The notes: generated by a model from the sequence alone, not told the origin. Shown: positions 23,863 to 35,848, counted from the first letter of the stretch. The stretch is 64,000 nucleotides of DNA from Siphonodentalium dalli (GCA_032622095.1 CP136065.1:148561577-148625576), one strand, 5' to 3'. Made by a program: numbers and translations.

Positions 23863-24003
23863 ATGAAAGATGATATGAAGAAGATGCTAGTTGACTCACA
23901 GGATTCGTCGACGAGGGCATTGGCTGATTTGGATGCAAGAATGATGGCGATGAAGCAAAAACTAGCTATCATGGAGGCAGATCTCGATGCAAAGCTCAAA
24001 ACT
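23863..24003 (+). CDS. Coiled-coil protein gene, exon
   Basis: This exon is 141 nt, 47 codons, phase 0-0, with donor GTAAGA. Its acceptor (TTTGCCCAATAG) is moderate. It encodes a Met/Lys/Asp-rich helix (begins MKDDMKKMLV, then repeating LADLDARM and LDAKLKT), a regular heptad pattern. The initial ATG is an internal Met rather than a start, since the upstream exons read straight into it. The right end of a family D copy (23701-23822) sits 40 bp upstream of the acceptor. Confidence 0.85.
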
Positions 24004-25226
24004 GTAAGAAATATTATCACAGATAATGGTTTCATTTTGTTTGATTATGCATTTCTTTTAGGGATTTTCATGTGAACCCTATAAATTATTTAAGCCTAAA
24101 CAAGCTAATTTTTCATCCCTGATATCAGTTCTATAGTTTTCTTAACTCAAAAATATTGACATCAAGAGTATTTTTGTGTGATTTACTTATTCAGTGAACT
24201 AAGTCGATTTATTTATATTTTTTATCTGCATTTGGATTTATGTACCTGGAATTGGTGGAGTCAATTAATTTATACAAACATATTTATTTGCTCATACATA
24301 AACAACATGCATAACAAGATGCAACAAGGTGTCTCTAATTACATCAGCCATCTATCAACTGGAGAATATATATGTTGGCACCACAATGTGATAGCATATT
24401 CTGATAAAGTATACAAAAGTCCAAAATCAATCATTAAAACATGGCTATGACGTCACTCCTTTGTTCATCATGCCCAGTATATATGATAAATGATGTTATT
24501 GTTGAGATTGTACACTGTTTTACAATGATCCATTATTTTAGTAACTGATTCTCAATATCTAATTTAATGAACAGTTATTTCACTGTGAACGATATCATTT
24601 TATATGACTTGCATGTATGATACCATATTATATGCATTTAGCATAATGTCACTCTTAGTGATAGTTAGAAACATGACTGTTAAAATTTCTCAAATCTAAT
24701 TCCGTTTCCGGATGGCATGTTGTAACACCCATCATGACAAAACCTAAACTAATATAATAAAAATAAGTAAAGATCCCAACCTACAAGATTGCCAAATCTC
24801 CGAATGCATACAGCGCGCACCAATCAGTCATTCAATTTATAAAACCAAAATATGCTGCATAAATAATTTAATACAATTGCTGAAATGTAAAATTCCGAGG
24901 ATATTGATTAAATCTATCGCAGAAGGTGCACATTGTTGGCACTTCTTGTTCAATCAACGGTTGGAAAAGCAATGGGGTACTGCCACGCCATTCGTGCAGC
25001 CAATGAGCAGGTGGATAGGGCCGGCCACAAGGTACAACTCATGTGTCTAGACCCAATTTTGGGTTAATTCATTCTGATCAGAAGTGACGGTATGGACTCT
25101 GCCAACATTTTAAGTCAGATAACAGCTGCAAACTGTACACTATTTTATTGAAGGAACAATCTCGGCCTTTGTCCTCGATTGATTCATTTGCTGAAATAAT
25201 GTACAATTTTCAAGCATTGTCCTATA
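24004..25226. other. Intron without recognised repeat
   Basis: AT-rich, no paired ends seen. The frame 24178-24450 lacks domain character and is not bounded by compatible splice sites. Confidence 0.45.
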
Positions 25227-25445
25227 TAGTAATGCCCTAAATAATCGACTCCTTAACCACAGCAGAATTATTGATAATTTTTCATGATTTAGTCGGAAAT
25301 ATGGCTTGTTGCCATTCATCGGAAAGCTCTCAGTGAGAGCTTTCCGATGAATAGCAACAAGCCATATTTTCGACAAAATCATGAAAAATTCCCCATAATT
25401 CTGCTGTGATTAAGGAGTCGATTATTTAGGGCAATGCCGGTACTG
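25227..25445. repeat. Family A palindromic MITE, copy 9
   Basis: Well-paired arms. The right terminus is altered (GGGCAATGCCGGTACTG), apparently an insertion of a few bases in the last 15 bp. Confidence 0.82.
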
Positions 25446-25622
25446 TACATATTAGACAAGTAGTAAGACCACGAGCTGAGAGTCTGATGAATAGTTCAGT
25501 GAATAATTCCATATTGATATTCTCTCTTATATTCCCCAAATGTCTTATTTGATGCATCTGCACTATTTTTGTCTTTTATGTTTATTAATTTAATGATGCT
25601 AAATTTATTATTGAACATGCAG

Positions 25623-25640
25623 CTTGTGGACAAAATGGAG
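25623..25640 (+). CDS. Candidate 18-nt microexon of the coiled-coil gene
   Basis: An 18-nt block between AG (acceptor TTGAACATGCAG) and GTAACA encodes LVDKME in phase 0-0. The residues extend the heptads of the previous exon, and inclusion or skipping would preserve frame. It is too short to prove from sequence: the acceptor tract is modest and the donor average. A family B transposon begins 42 bp downstream (25683). Confidence 0.45.
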
Positions 25641-25682
25641 GTAACAAATCATTAAATATTATAGTTCTCCCCTTGTCCCAAG

Positions 25683-25946
25683 CAAGCTTGTAAATAGTGT
25701 GTCTGTCATTTTCAGAATGAGGTCCCCAGATGGTGAATTTGGTGACGCTATCCCGCACAGTGGGCTAGCATCACCAAATTCACCCTCTGGGGACCTCATT
25801 TTGCTTAGGCCTGAATGACCAGAAGCAGAATGAGGTCCCCATAGGGTGAATTTGGTGACGCTAGCCCACAGTGTGGGATAGCATCACTAAATTCACCCTC
25901 TGTGGACCTCATTCTGCAAATGGCAGACACACTATTTGCAGGATTG
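25683..25946. mobile_element. Family B transposon with 8-bp target duplication
   Basis: Ends CAAGCTTGTAAATAG / CTATTTGCAGGATTG within the exact duplication GTCCCAAG (25675-25682, 25947-25954). It contains two GAATGAGGTCC palindromes placed back to back and lacks the centre present in the 418-441-bp copies. Confidence 0.87.
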
Positions 25947-26179
25947 GTCCCAAGCCAACCCATGCAAAAAATGACCCACTTCAACCTTGCACAATATTCC
26001 ATATATTAATTAAGCAAATTCATCTTTATATCAATACATCCCCATCCTTTAATTCTCTCATACCTGTTCAGTATGTAGATAAGAGATTATTAACCTAGCT
26101 TCCTTCTTTGTATCATCTGAATAATTTTAAATCCAAAATTCATCTGAACTCTCATATCTTGATTCGATTAACCCTTATA

Positions 26180-26392
26180 CAGTAATGCCCTAAATAATCG
26201 ACTCCTTAACCACAGCAGAATTATGGGTAATTTTTCAGGATTTAGTCGGAAATATGGCTTGTTGCCATTCAACGGAAAGCTCTCAGTGAGAGCTTTCCAA
26301 TGAATAGCAACAAGCCATATTTCCGACTAAATCCTAAAAAATTATCCATAATTCTGCTGTGGTTAAGGAGTCGATTATTTAGGGCATTACTA
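26180..26392. repeat. Family A palindromic MITE, copy 10
   Basis: Complete arms, TA flanks, right end CATTACTATA with a G to A change. Confidence 0.87.
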
Positions 26393-26620
26393 TATATCTC
26401 AGACTCACGGCTATACATATACATCATCGTATCTAAAAAAAAAATGGAGGAGGTTCACACTTTTTGCTGATATCAATAATAGTGAAGCTGTGAAATAATA
26501 ATAATGAAGGTCCAAAATTAACTGAAATTAATAACAGTGAAACTGTCAAATAATAGTAAAGGTCCACTCTTTTGACTGATGTTAATAATAGTCATGGTCC
26601 ACTCTTTTGTCTGATATTAA

Positions 26621-26848
26621 CCCTTCCATGACTGGACCTTCCTGAAATTTTGCGAAAACCCTGTGCATAGGGAGCTTCGCATATATAAGAGAATGTATTG
26701 GCCTAAAAAAAATTACCTTGACATTGTAAGCCAGTGCATTCTCTTATATATGCGAGGCTCCCTATGGGAAACTTCCATATATATATATGAGAATGCACTG
26801 GCACAGGATCATTAATGCTGCACCAGTGCAGCTCCCATCATGAAAGGG
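26621..26848. mobile_element. Family C MITE, complete reference copy
   Basis: TTAA at 26617-26620 and 26849-26852, ends CCCTTCCATGACTGG / CATGAAAGGG. Two imperfect hairpins (stem GCATTCTCTTATATATGCGA, loop around CCCTATGGGA) joined by a TTACCTTGACATTGTAAGCC spacer. The left hairpin has lost its first arm. piggyBac-like by TTAA and CCCTTT. Confidence 0.88.
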
Positions 26849-27240
26849 TTAATAACAGTAAAGATGTTGAATAATAATGAAGGTGATGATGATGATTTAT
26901 TATCATGAATTCATACGGATATTGAGAACTACAGAGAGATATTACTGAAAAGAATATAAATATTATAAATAGGCATATTTAACCATTCTTTATTAAAGTT
27001 ATTGAACACATTATGGTTTTGCTTAGTCGCTCCAATCTCTTCCGCATCAAGACATTTATTCTCAAATAAACTCATGTTATTAATTTTGAGAATAGCAGGT
27101 TATATATTGCAAAACACTAATCTAAGGTGATTCAAGAAATATATCGCTTCATGTACATATTGAAGTCTAATACCACTGCATATAAAAGGAAGAATATTAT
27201 ATTCTAATAATTTTTAATCCTAGAATCACGTATGATGCTC

Positions 27241-27897
27241 CAGGGACCAGCCAGGGGTCAAATTTTAGGGAGAAGTGACTTCTCCCTCTGGAGATTTTAG
27301 GGAGAAGTCAGGGGAAAATAGGGAGAAGTGGGGAGACTCAATTATCAATTATATTACCGGATTGTTTTCTTTTTTGGGGGTTAAAACTAGGCTGTTTTGT
27401 CAATGAATAATAATTATTAATAACAAACAAACATATATTGATAATCAAAAAGTTATCCTCTTAATATGTGAATGTACTTAGTAAATAATTTGTAATAGTA
27501 AACACAAAATTATTGATTATAGCAAAATAAGTATTGATCCTATATTATGATCATTTACACCACCAAATAAACTCTCAGCTTAATCCACCAGCAATACAAC
27601 AGGCTTCAGTATGTGTGACATATACTGACTTGTGTGTTTAATTTCATAACAATCTACCTTGGAGTGTCCATGGTACACATGTGTGATAACTAGGGCCCCA
27701 CTATGGCCACTAATGGATTGAATAACAGGTGTCAATACACTAATTAAGACAAAACCAAGTTGGACAATATATTCATCATATGGCATTTGTTTTTTTTTTA
27801 CAAGGAGACTTCAACTTCGCCCTAGAGCCTTAGCAGGGCGAAATTGGCGGCTCTAGTGCGACTATTTCGCCTATGTCGCCCCCTCGGCTGATCCCTG
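27241..27897. mobile_element. hAT-type transposon (657 bp)
   Basis: Ends CAGGGACCAGCC / GGCTGATCCCTG within the exact 8-bp duplication TGATGCTC (27233-27240, 27898-27905). CAGGG termini are classical for hAT. Near the left end, GGGAGAAGT is repeated four times. The minus-strand frame 27580-27786 has no domain. Non-autonomous. Confidence 0.9.
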
Positions 27898-28071
27898 TGA
27901 TGCTCTTACCACTAACTTATTTTATAGCATATCAGATTCAATTGCCTTTCCATCTTTATCTAATGCATTTTTCATTGGTTTTCAAATTCTGAACTTCTTT
28001 TCATGTTTTACCATCTTTTCCGTCATGCAGTAGTCAGAACCTTCCTATATGTGATTCATTTTTATGTTTAA

Positions 28072-29057
28072 CCCTTTCATGACTGGAGCTTCCTGAAATT
28101 TTTGGAAAACCCTGTGCCAATGCATTCTCTTAAATATTTGAGTCTTGTATACGGAGCATCGCATTTATAAGGCTACACAAAGTGCATAATCTGTTTCTCA
28201 TACACTTTTTTTTTCAAATCAAGCAGGCAGGCAGGTTCCTATATTTATTTTTTTAGGGCCAAAAGTTACCGGCAGGCAGGTTTTCATTTCCATATTTTAT
28301 GACCATAATGTTTTTATTTGTTTACCCCCGAATTGAATAACAAATGTTTTGGACTTAAATCTGACTATTTGATTTGGTTTTAATAACAAATTTAGTGTAT
28401 TAAGTGTAATACTAGTCAGAATTGACTGGGGCACCTTCTATATGTACAATGTATACAATAAAACACAAAAACATATAAACTTTTATAACAGTGAAATAAT
28501 GAATCAATTACCAGATCGAAACTCTATTGTTATTTGTCACCACTAGTACTGTCACTTGGGAATGTTGAACTTGTTGATAGTGCAACCTTGTATATTTGTA
28601 TCCAATAGCTATGATTTTATGTGTAACACTTTTAAATAGGAAATAATCTTAATAAAAACAAATTCCTAGGAAAAATATTGAATAGCACTCTCCATTAATA
28701 TCCGATAATAAGTAGTATTGGAGCTCAACAGGTGTAGAAATAATGTATTTTGAACAACATAGGTGAACATACACCACCATGTTGCTGAAAACATAAAATA
28801 AAAATTTCCACCAAAAAAAGTGTGTGATATAAAACACCTAACAGCGCTTTTTTTAAGGGGGCAGCGAAACAGAAACAGATCAGTAACTTTGTGTGGCCTA
28901 AGAGAATGCATTGGCCTAACAATATCTATCTTGACCTTGTAAGCAAGTGTATTCTCTTATATATTCGAGGCTCCCTATGGGAGACTCGCATATATAAGAG
29001 AATGCACTGGCACAGGATCTTTAATGATGCACCAGCACAGCTCCTGTCAAGAAAGGG
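28072..29057. mobile_element. Family C MITE split by a TAA-flanked element
   Basis: TTAA at 28068-28071 and 29058-29061. Excision of 28171-28898 and one TAA rejoins GCATTTATAAGAGAATGCAT, the expected hairpin arm. The second hairpin (28930-29010) is intact. Confidence 0.87.
28171..28898. mobile_element. Harbinger-like MITE (728 bp) nested in family C
   Basis: Ends GGCTACACAAAGT / ACTTTGTGTGGCC inside a TAA duplication (28168-28170, 28899-28901). Internal GGCAGGCAGGTT repeats are present (28222-28245, 28271-28285). No coding capacity; the three overlapping minus-strand frames near its right end share no known domain. Confidence 0.8.
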
Positions 29058-29159
29058 TTAATATTCATAAAAACTTTCATCATTTTCTTTTATTTCTTCT
29101 TTCTATTCTACTGAGAACTCTTATCTATTTTACATTCTTCTCATTTTATATTTATTAAG

Positions 29160-29174
29160 ATAGATTCAGACCCG
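29160..29174 (+). CDS. Candidate 15-nt microexon of the coiled-coil gene
   Basis: A 15-nt block encoding IDSDP in phase 0-0 lies after a very long pyrimidine-rich stretch (29060-29150) ending TTATTAAG and before an ideal GTGAGT donor. The Pro and acidic residues would begin the linker continued by the next exon (KPKTPVV). The splice signals are better than for the 18-nt candidate. Transcript data are needed for proof. Confidence 0.5.
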
Positions 29175-29502
29175 GTGAGTTCCCAAGGCTAGAAAAATAG
29201 CTTCCAATATTCACCATGATAGGTTCACATTTCATGATTATATGTCACAATATATTATGTTTAAAACCACACATAGCGTTAAAACAGTCTTTGTAGCATT
29301 CTTATTGACATAGCCCATGTGGCGATAGGCTCCAATAAGATTAAATTGGCCGCATTTATTTACATCAGGGCTTTCTTCAGCTGACACAATGGCAACCAAA
29401 TTATTCAAAATTATAAGCTTTTAAAAACATTTCTTTTTTTGGATACAAAAAATGATTGTTTCTGTTCTCTCTTGGTGATTTCATCTAAGAAATCGATATT
29501 AA

Positions 29503-29894
29503 CCCTTTACCCAACAAACCGGCCAAAACCGGCCAAATAAAGCTTCAACAGCCTAAAATATCTTCGGTCTGTCTCAATAGAACCATACACATATGGATAT
29601 CATTGGAACCGGCTCCTTGACCACATTGTGATAGTTACAGTTATGCCCTGTGCCAATGCATTCTCTTATATATGCGAGTCGACCATAGGTCGCCTCGCAT
29701 ATATAAGAGAATGCATTGGCCTAAAAAAAATCTTTTTTTAACACTTTTTACCATTTTTTCTTACATTATTTAACAATTTTATAATTTTTAATGTGTTAAG
29801 CCAATGCATTCTCTTATATATGCAAGGCGACCTATGGTCGACTCGCATATATAAGAGAATGCATTGGCACATGGCCCTTCTGTTGGGTAAAGGG
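29503..29894. mobile_element. Family E TTAA-flanked MITE, copy 2 (reverse of copy 1)
   Basis: 392 bp between TTAA at 29499-29502 and 29895-29898, same ends and two hairpins as the copy at 10482 but in the opposite orientation, with high identity, suggesting recent activity. Confidence 0.87.
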
Positions 29895-30349
29895 TTAATG
29901 CAAAGAATTCTCACTGAAGTACGAAATTGCACCAGATGCTTGAATTTATTAACATTGGAGGTTAATTAATTAATGAAAGATGGAATTTCATTTCTCAATA
30001 GCCAGGTTCAGCCACTTGTATAATATGTAACTTGTAACATGTATTGCCATGACTCATATGACCATTTCATCTACACATACACAGTTATTCAATTTAGAAG
30101 TTTTGTGTCGATGCAGTATGCATGCAGTCAATGTAGTATACAGAACTTATAGCAAAAAGGAATAACCCAATCTTCTGATAACCGAATGAGGGACTGACAT
30201 TATGCAGTTAGTTCGAGAATGTGATTTCCCTCCATGGAAAGATCTTATTTTAATTGAAGCCAATTAAGCATGTTGGTGGTCACAGCTTGTCCTCACCACC
30301 ACCCAACTATTTAAAGATTTGGCTACACATCGGGTTGATAATCTATTAA

Positions 30350-30770
30350 AGGTACTCAATCCAATTAAGCACCCCTCAGTTACTATTTATTTGGCTTCGG
30401 GGGTAAAAGATATTTGATTTGAATAGAGGAACCCATTCATCAAAGCTCAGAGTGAGCAGATATCGATTTTTAAATCTATTATTTTTCACCGCCTGGAATA
30501 TTTAGTGGCACAGTAAAAGTCGATGAGAAGACCAAATATCAGATGAAGATGGATAACTCTATAAAATCAAGTGGCCTTTTTGTGTCAGATATTTGACAAA
30601 CCGTCAAAATTTCATTGTACAAAATGTTTTGGGCAATTTTATACTATAGTGGACTGGTTAGCATTATTTTGGGGCAATTATTCGATTCTGATAACTGAAG
30701 CGGCATTTCAAAAAAATTGTTGTTGTTGGAATCTGATGATATGGGGACCATCGAATCGGATTGAGTACCT
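30350..30770. mobile_element. Family G TTAA-flanked element, full copy 2
   Basis: TTAA at 30346-30349 and 30771-30774. Ends AGGTACTCAATCC / GGATTGAGTACCT. Shares the blocks GGCTTCGGGGGTAAAAG and GAAGATGGATAACTCT with the copy at 6354. The frame 30571-30774 is repeat sequence. Confidence 0.77.
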
Positions 30771-31404
30771 TTAACGTGCAGGTATTGCACCTTGAAATCG
30801 ATTAACTTTTTCTGGCAAGTGCATCTTTATAGCAATATCATATTAAATCATGTTACAAGTTACACATATGTTTCATTTTATTCTGAAAAAATGAACTTTG
30901 GTTTAATGACTGTTTTTGAATGCTGTTTCCACTGATATATAATATCCATATCTTCAAAATTGGATGTTCTAAACACTCTGTGTGGCTTTAAAAAGCTTTT
31001 AGATGCCAAAAAGCCATTTATTACATGATCCGACACTTATTTCATTCATTAAACCCATTCTATAATAATGATATACAACAGTCATTGTATAACATAAAAT
31101 AGTGCCAGGTGTACCCAAGTGTATAATTGTTGTGCAAGCATGACCTTCAACTTCCAGCTTGTCATCTCTTTACATTCCGTACACTAAATTGATGTTTGTG
31201 ACTATTGTTGATTAAGTTTGAACAAATATTTAATTAAATTTACGTCATTAAAGTCTTATTATCTGGGACTATTTCTTTAAGCGGGCAAACAACACATAGT
31301 TATTTGAAACGTCATCACAGGCCTATACAAGCCGCTGTTAGTTTCGCATCACATTTATTGATTTAAGTATGTTTTATGGAGGTTTTGGATCAAGTAATAA
31401 ATAG

Positions 31405-31512
31405 AATCTACAACTGGTCCCCAGTTTGTAGCGAAATTTACAAAACTGATCCAGTAAATTATGCCTGGACTCGTTTTGTAAATTTCGCTATAAACTGGGA
31501 CAAGTTGTAGAT
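31405..31512. repeat. Inverted repeat, about 45-bp arms
   Basis: CTACAACTGGTCCCCAGTTT... pairs with ...AAACTGGGACAAGTTGTAG across a 20-bp loop: a possible further MITE whose limits are unclear. Confidence 0.65.
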
Positions 31513-31544
31513 CTTCCATTTAGTCACTGCTTGAAGCTTTCACT

Positions 31545-31765
31545 ACGGTGCTTCCTTTTGTTGCATACCCCAGATATGCCCTTTTGACACATACATTATT
31601 CTTTAATCATAGACCAATCCACCACTGTGCTTCCTTTTGTTGAATACTCCAGAATTGTCCTTTTGACACATATATTATTTTTTAATCGCAGACCAAAGCA
31701 CCACTGTGCTTCCCTTTGTCACATACCTCAGGACCCGCTGTCATGTATATTATTCTGTAAACCCA
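31545..31765. repeat. Tandem repeat, period about 78 bp, three units
   Basis: GTGCTTCCTTTTGTTG recurs at about 31549, 31627 and 31706, each followed by CTTTTGACACATA and ATTATTCTTTAATC. The plus-strand frame over it is a repeat product. Confidence 0.75.
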
Positions 31766-32291
31766 CTCAGAATTGTTTAAGTGCCTATAATGTGACATTG
31801 AAAAGAAATATTGATTCCAATAGCATTTAATACTGACACTTTTTATCTTCTTGCCATAGCTGTCATATTTATATAGACAATAACACTGTTGTGACATCAT
31901 GAAGAAATTTTCTATAGTCCTGTCTCCATCTTGTCACATAGGACCCATCAGTGTAACCATTAATTTATCCATCCTTTAAAAAAATGTATCTAGAACTTAT
32001 TACCCTGCAGCCACAATAGTCACAATAGTTCATCCTGTCAGTATATGTATCGGCAGTTTTCTACTGCTGTAAAAATATTGGATTTATATTCTTTCAAGGT
32101 ATCTTGGCATGAAAAGTCTTGCTATTTTTAATATAATTAGAAATTAAATAGAATTGTGTATCAGTTGATCTAATAATTGACAATGATCATCCAAATATTC
32201 TAATAGAACTATTTACATACTCACTTATTTTGATATGAATTTTCTTTTTGATGTTCATAGCTTCAATAATATTTAATTTGTTTTTATTAAG

Positions 32292-32330
32292 AAACCGAAG
32301 ACACCTGTGGTTGATACCACTACGGATGAG
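32292..32330 (+). CDS. Coiled-coil protein gene, short linker exon
   Basis: This is 39 nt, 13 codons (KPKTPVVDTTTDE), phase 0-0, between acceptor TTTTTATTAAG and donor GTAAAA. Its composition (Pro, Thr, Val, Asp) differs from the helical exons and suggests a flexible, possibly phosphorylated hinge that splits the rod in two. Being short and in frame, it may be alternatively spliced. A 0.73-kb inverted-repeat element starts 230 bp downstream. Confidence 0.6.
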
Positions 32331-32560
32331 GTAAAATGCATGACTGTTGACTTATAACCATGCCGGAGTCCTAGAAATAGTGATTTGGTTATAGACATGT
32401 ACACAAACATCTGATACCTAGCAGAATTTCTGTACAATTATATTTTGTCTTTAATATATTGTAATTATTATTGGTGAATTAATGTGTCATTGGTTTAGTT
32501 CTGTGATTTGTCCAGTCTTTTGATATCATGAATTTAATCTATATATACCGACTGATATGT

Positions 32561-33289
32561 AGTGAGATGTACGAAGCTTGTGTATTATACTCACACGTGA
32601 ATCCATGGCAAATACTCAAGCAATGCAGGTGCGAAGTGTAGCTTCTGTACTGTGCCATTGTACGTGTAACCACTGATGGCCATTATCTGCTACAGTAATG
32701 CCCTAGATGATCGACTCCTTAACCACAGCAGAATTATGGGTAACTTTTCAGGATTTAGTCGGAAATATTGCTTGTTGCCATTCATCGGAAAGCTCTCCCC
32801 CGAGAGCTTTCCGATGAATGGCAACAAGCCATATTTCCGACTAAATCCTGAAAAGTTACCCATAATTCTGCTGTAGTTAAAGAGTCGATTACTTAGGGCA
32901 TTACTGTATATGACGTGATTGTTTGATAGGATAATCATTTGGTAACCTCAGGTTGTAGATTGGTATTGAGATTAATGGTATTTATTGCCGAGTCTTGTTG
33001 GGTCACATGTCATGAAAATTCTTCAATGGCGGAAATAGATGCTATTTTCGTTTTGGATTTTGCACATTATTATGATTTCTGGTATAGTTATATATACATA
33101 TAGTCATTGAAACACGAACCTGAATTCTAATCAAATGGTCATGCAGGCCTACAAGACAATGAGTGTAGTATCAACTGATATGGACGACCGGTCACCAAAA
33201 ACAGTGGCATGAGGATACACCAGCAATGTCTTGTCATTGCAAAAGAACTAGATTAGCTTGTGTATATCACAAGCTTCGTACATCTCGCT
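32561..33289. mobile_element. Inverted-repeat element (729 bp) carrying a nested family A MITE
   Basis: AGTGAGATGTACGAAGCTTG at the left pairs with CAAGCTTCGTACATCTCGCT at the right. No clear target duplication, so the class is open. Family A copy 11 lies inside it. Confidence 0.65.
32693..32906. repeat. Family A palindromic MITE, copy 11
   Basis: TA-flanked, nearly perfect arms with the CTCCCCGAGAGC centre and TAACTTTTCAGG variant shared with copies 14 and 15. This is why mirrored open frames appear on both strands. Confidence 0.9.
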
Positions 33290-34215
33290 GATGTTTTTTT
33301 TTATTAAGACACTTCAGTTATTGTTTTTTAGTTTTGTGTTAATTCTGTAGTTCACATTGGAAGCAAGCAAAAAGGAAATTGAATACAGTTTGGTTGTTGC
33401 AAAGCATATAATTTGCCAACTATCTACATGCATGTACCAGAAAGTATGTCAGACTTCACAGACTTCACAGTATAAAATCTCTATACTAAATAGTTGGCCA
33501 ACATTGAATCTCTCTAATGACCGACATTCTACATAACTTCATATTTAAATTATTTTGAGTGGTGATAGCCAATGTGTTCAGAACCAGAGGAACCATTGAT
33601 TCTAAATCTCACTTGAGAAATATGAACCACAGAATTGAGACTTGTATTATGTCAGTTTGTATTCTTTTGCCTAGGTTCGGGGCCAGGTACCTACGCCACT
33701 AATGTAATCTCTTAAACCGTCACTTCGGATATATTGACAGCTGATATTTGGAACTCATGCAGTGGACGAGCTAGATATTTGTTGCAGGAGTTATTTCACT
33801 TACAAGTGAAATGGAATAAGAATATTTTATGAACAATTTATTAAATGGTTGAGGTATGTTTGATTTTCAAAATCGGGGCACAATTATTACTTATTTTCCG
33901 TGTAAATTTCAGTTATAAATATGAGTTTTTAACGATTACTGATTTTTGAATGTGCATTGTGAATTTCTACAGCTTATGTACTAGTTTATCCTGTCAGACA
34001 AACGTTTATAAATGTTTTAAACAAATTTGGAGAAAAAAAACACTTTGGGTTAGAGACTTGATTGGTGACGAAAGTTCTTGTCCCTGAGGTTACTATGTGT
34101 AATTATTTCGGTTTTAGAAAAACTTTTGAAACTTGTGTGTTGTAAACTATTGTTGTGTTTTCTTGATTCTGTGTTTAGCTATTATTTTAGTTTGCACGTC
34201 TTTTGTCATCTTCAG
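33290..34215. other. Intron without recognised repeat
   Basis: No paired ends or modules seen before the acceptor of the 34216 exon. Confidence 0.45.
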
Positions 34216-34335
34216 GCATCATCCACTTTGACACAGAATGTTCGCGAGAAGGTTGAGTCAATATCACTGTGGCAAGATGTGACGAGTGAAACTATAAGAG
34301 AATTGAACATAAGCTTGCAGTCTATGGCACCTGAT
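34216..34335 (+). CDS. Coiled-coil protein gene, exon
   Basis: This is 120 nt, 40 codons, phase 0-0, with acceptor TCATCTTCAG. The donor GTTTGT is weak but keeps the frame. It encodes VREKVESISLWQDVTSETIR and then a Leu-rich amphipathic helix ending near MAPD. It restarts the coiled coil after the Pro/Thr hinge. The surrounding open frame (34078-34506) extends into intron on both sides. Only the part between splice sites has the charged heptad character. Confidence 0.75.
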
Positions 34336-34432
34336 GTTTGTAGTATTCACTGCTTTATTTTTGCACTTGTTATACATAATGAAACACGTCTTGAAAAACT
34401 AAAGTATAAATGGAGATTATTATTATTTATTG

Positions 34433-35255
34433 TCCCCTGTAAAATTTATTTTCGAGGGACTATTGTAATCAGCTCCGTCCGTCTGTCCGTCCGTCCGGAG
34501 TTATAACTCCAGTAATGATCATCCGATTTGATTGAAACTTGGTATGTAGGTGTCTCAACCAAGAACACATGTGCTCTGCAATTCTCGGTTTGATCCGATG
34601 TTCTTTTATGGAGTTATTTCCCTTTTTTTCAACATTTGTTTTACTTAGAAAATTTCTCACTTTTTCGGTTTCCGGATGATATCTCAAGCTTTTATCCTTT
34701 AATTGCAAATACCGCTTTTATGTGGATCAGTCATATCAAGATACAGGTTGAATTCGAATTTGAGTTTGATCCGATGATTTTTCCTGGAGTTATTGACTTT
34801 TTTCGACTTAGGAAATTTTCTTCTTTTTTCTTTGGTTTCCGGATGATAACTCTAGTTTGGATTGTTTAATGGGAAATTCTGTTTTTTTGTGGGTCGTTCA
34901 TATCAAAATACAGGTCAAGTTCGAATTTGAGTTTGATCCAATGATTTTTTCCCAGAGTTACGGGCCTTTCGACTTAATTAGTTTTTTCTCATTTTCTGTA
35001 TGAGGGTACCTTCATGGTGTAATCAACTCCTCCTACAGTTTTGATCGTAGATATTTTGAACTTCAGAGTATTGTTACCCACATATTGGAGATGTGCAACA
35101 TGTATATAGATGACGGAAAAATTATTTCTTTACAGAATTATTAACCCTTTCGACTTAGAACATTTCAACATTTTTTTAAATTTCTTTAACAAAGCGGCGT
35201 CGACTTGCCACGTTTTTGGGGGACACTGTGGTCGGCCGACCTTTTATTATGACCT
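34433..35255. repeat. Modular tandem repeat with GGGGGACAC end
   Basis: Begins AAATTTATTTTCGAGGGACT with CCGTCCGTCTGTCCGTCCG. Units of about 165 bp follow (TTTCCGGATGATA..., CAGGTCAAGTTCGAATTTGA, GATTTTTCCTGGAGTTA). It ends TGGGGGACACTGTGGTCGG. Same architecture as 42748-43562. The frames 34636-35394 lie in the repeat and are not genes. Confidence 0.7.
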
Positions 35256-35656
35256 GTGGTATGAGATGGATATATCTCAACAAAGGGCCATAAAATATTT
35301 AGATTTTACAGAAGGCTTGCCAACAAACTTTATCAGAATCAAATTGGGTCTATATCTTCTACTCATGAATATATTGGATGAGTTTGTACACTAATCTTGC
35401 CTGAATTTATTTGAGGAGTTATGCCTCTTAGAACATTTTCTGTGTGCCCATTTTGCGATGTACAAGTAATAATTACAGATGAAGAATCAGATTCAATAGT
35501 TTATTCAAAACATCTTAAATATTATATGTTGTAACAACCAATATTCAATAATATATAACAAATCATTTTTCAAATTTTAAGTTTGTAATAGAGTAGTATA
35601 TAATATATCATATAGAATGAGGTACTTTTTTACATCTGAAATGTAGAATAAATGTA

Positions 35657-35848
35657 CAGTAATGCCCTAAATAATCGACTCCTTAACCACAGCAGAATTA
35701 GTTGGAAATATGGCTTGTTGCCATTCATCTGAAAGCTCTCGGTGAGAGCTTTCCGATGAATGGCAATAAGCCATATCTCCGACTAAATCCTGAAAAGTTA
35801 CCCTTAATTCTGGTGTGGTTAAGGAGTCGATTATTTAGGGCATTACTG
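35657..35848. repeat. Family A palindromic MITE, copy 12
   Basis: TA-flanked. The left arm lacks the GGGTAACTTTTCAGGATT block, so the arms differ in length. Confidence 0.87.

Noticed and set aside
32676-32938. Recurring peptides (MGNFSGFSRKYGLLPF type) on both strands at 2452, 6868-7159, 25140, 32676-32938 and 49875-50244
   Set aside because: They are translations of family A palindromes. The mirrored frames come from the inverted arms and differ in stops and frame between copies.
33146-33212. Possible alternative terminal exon (AYKTMSVVSTDMDDRSPKT then stop) in phase 0
   Set aside because: It lies inside the 32561-33289 inverted-repeat element and lacks a strong acceptor tract and polyadenylation signal.
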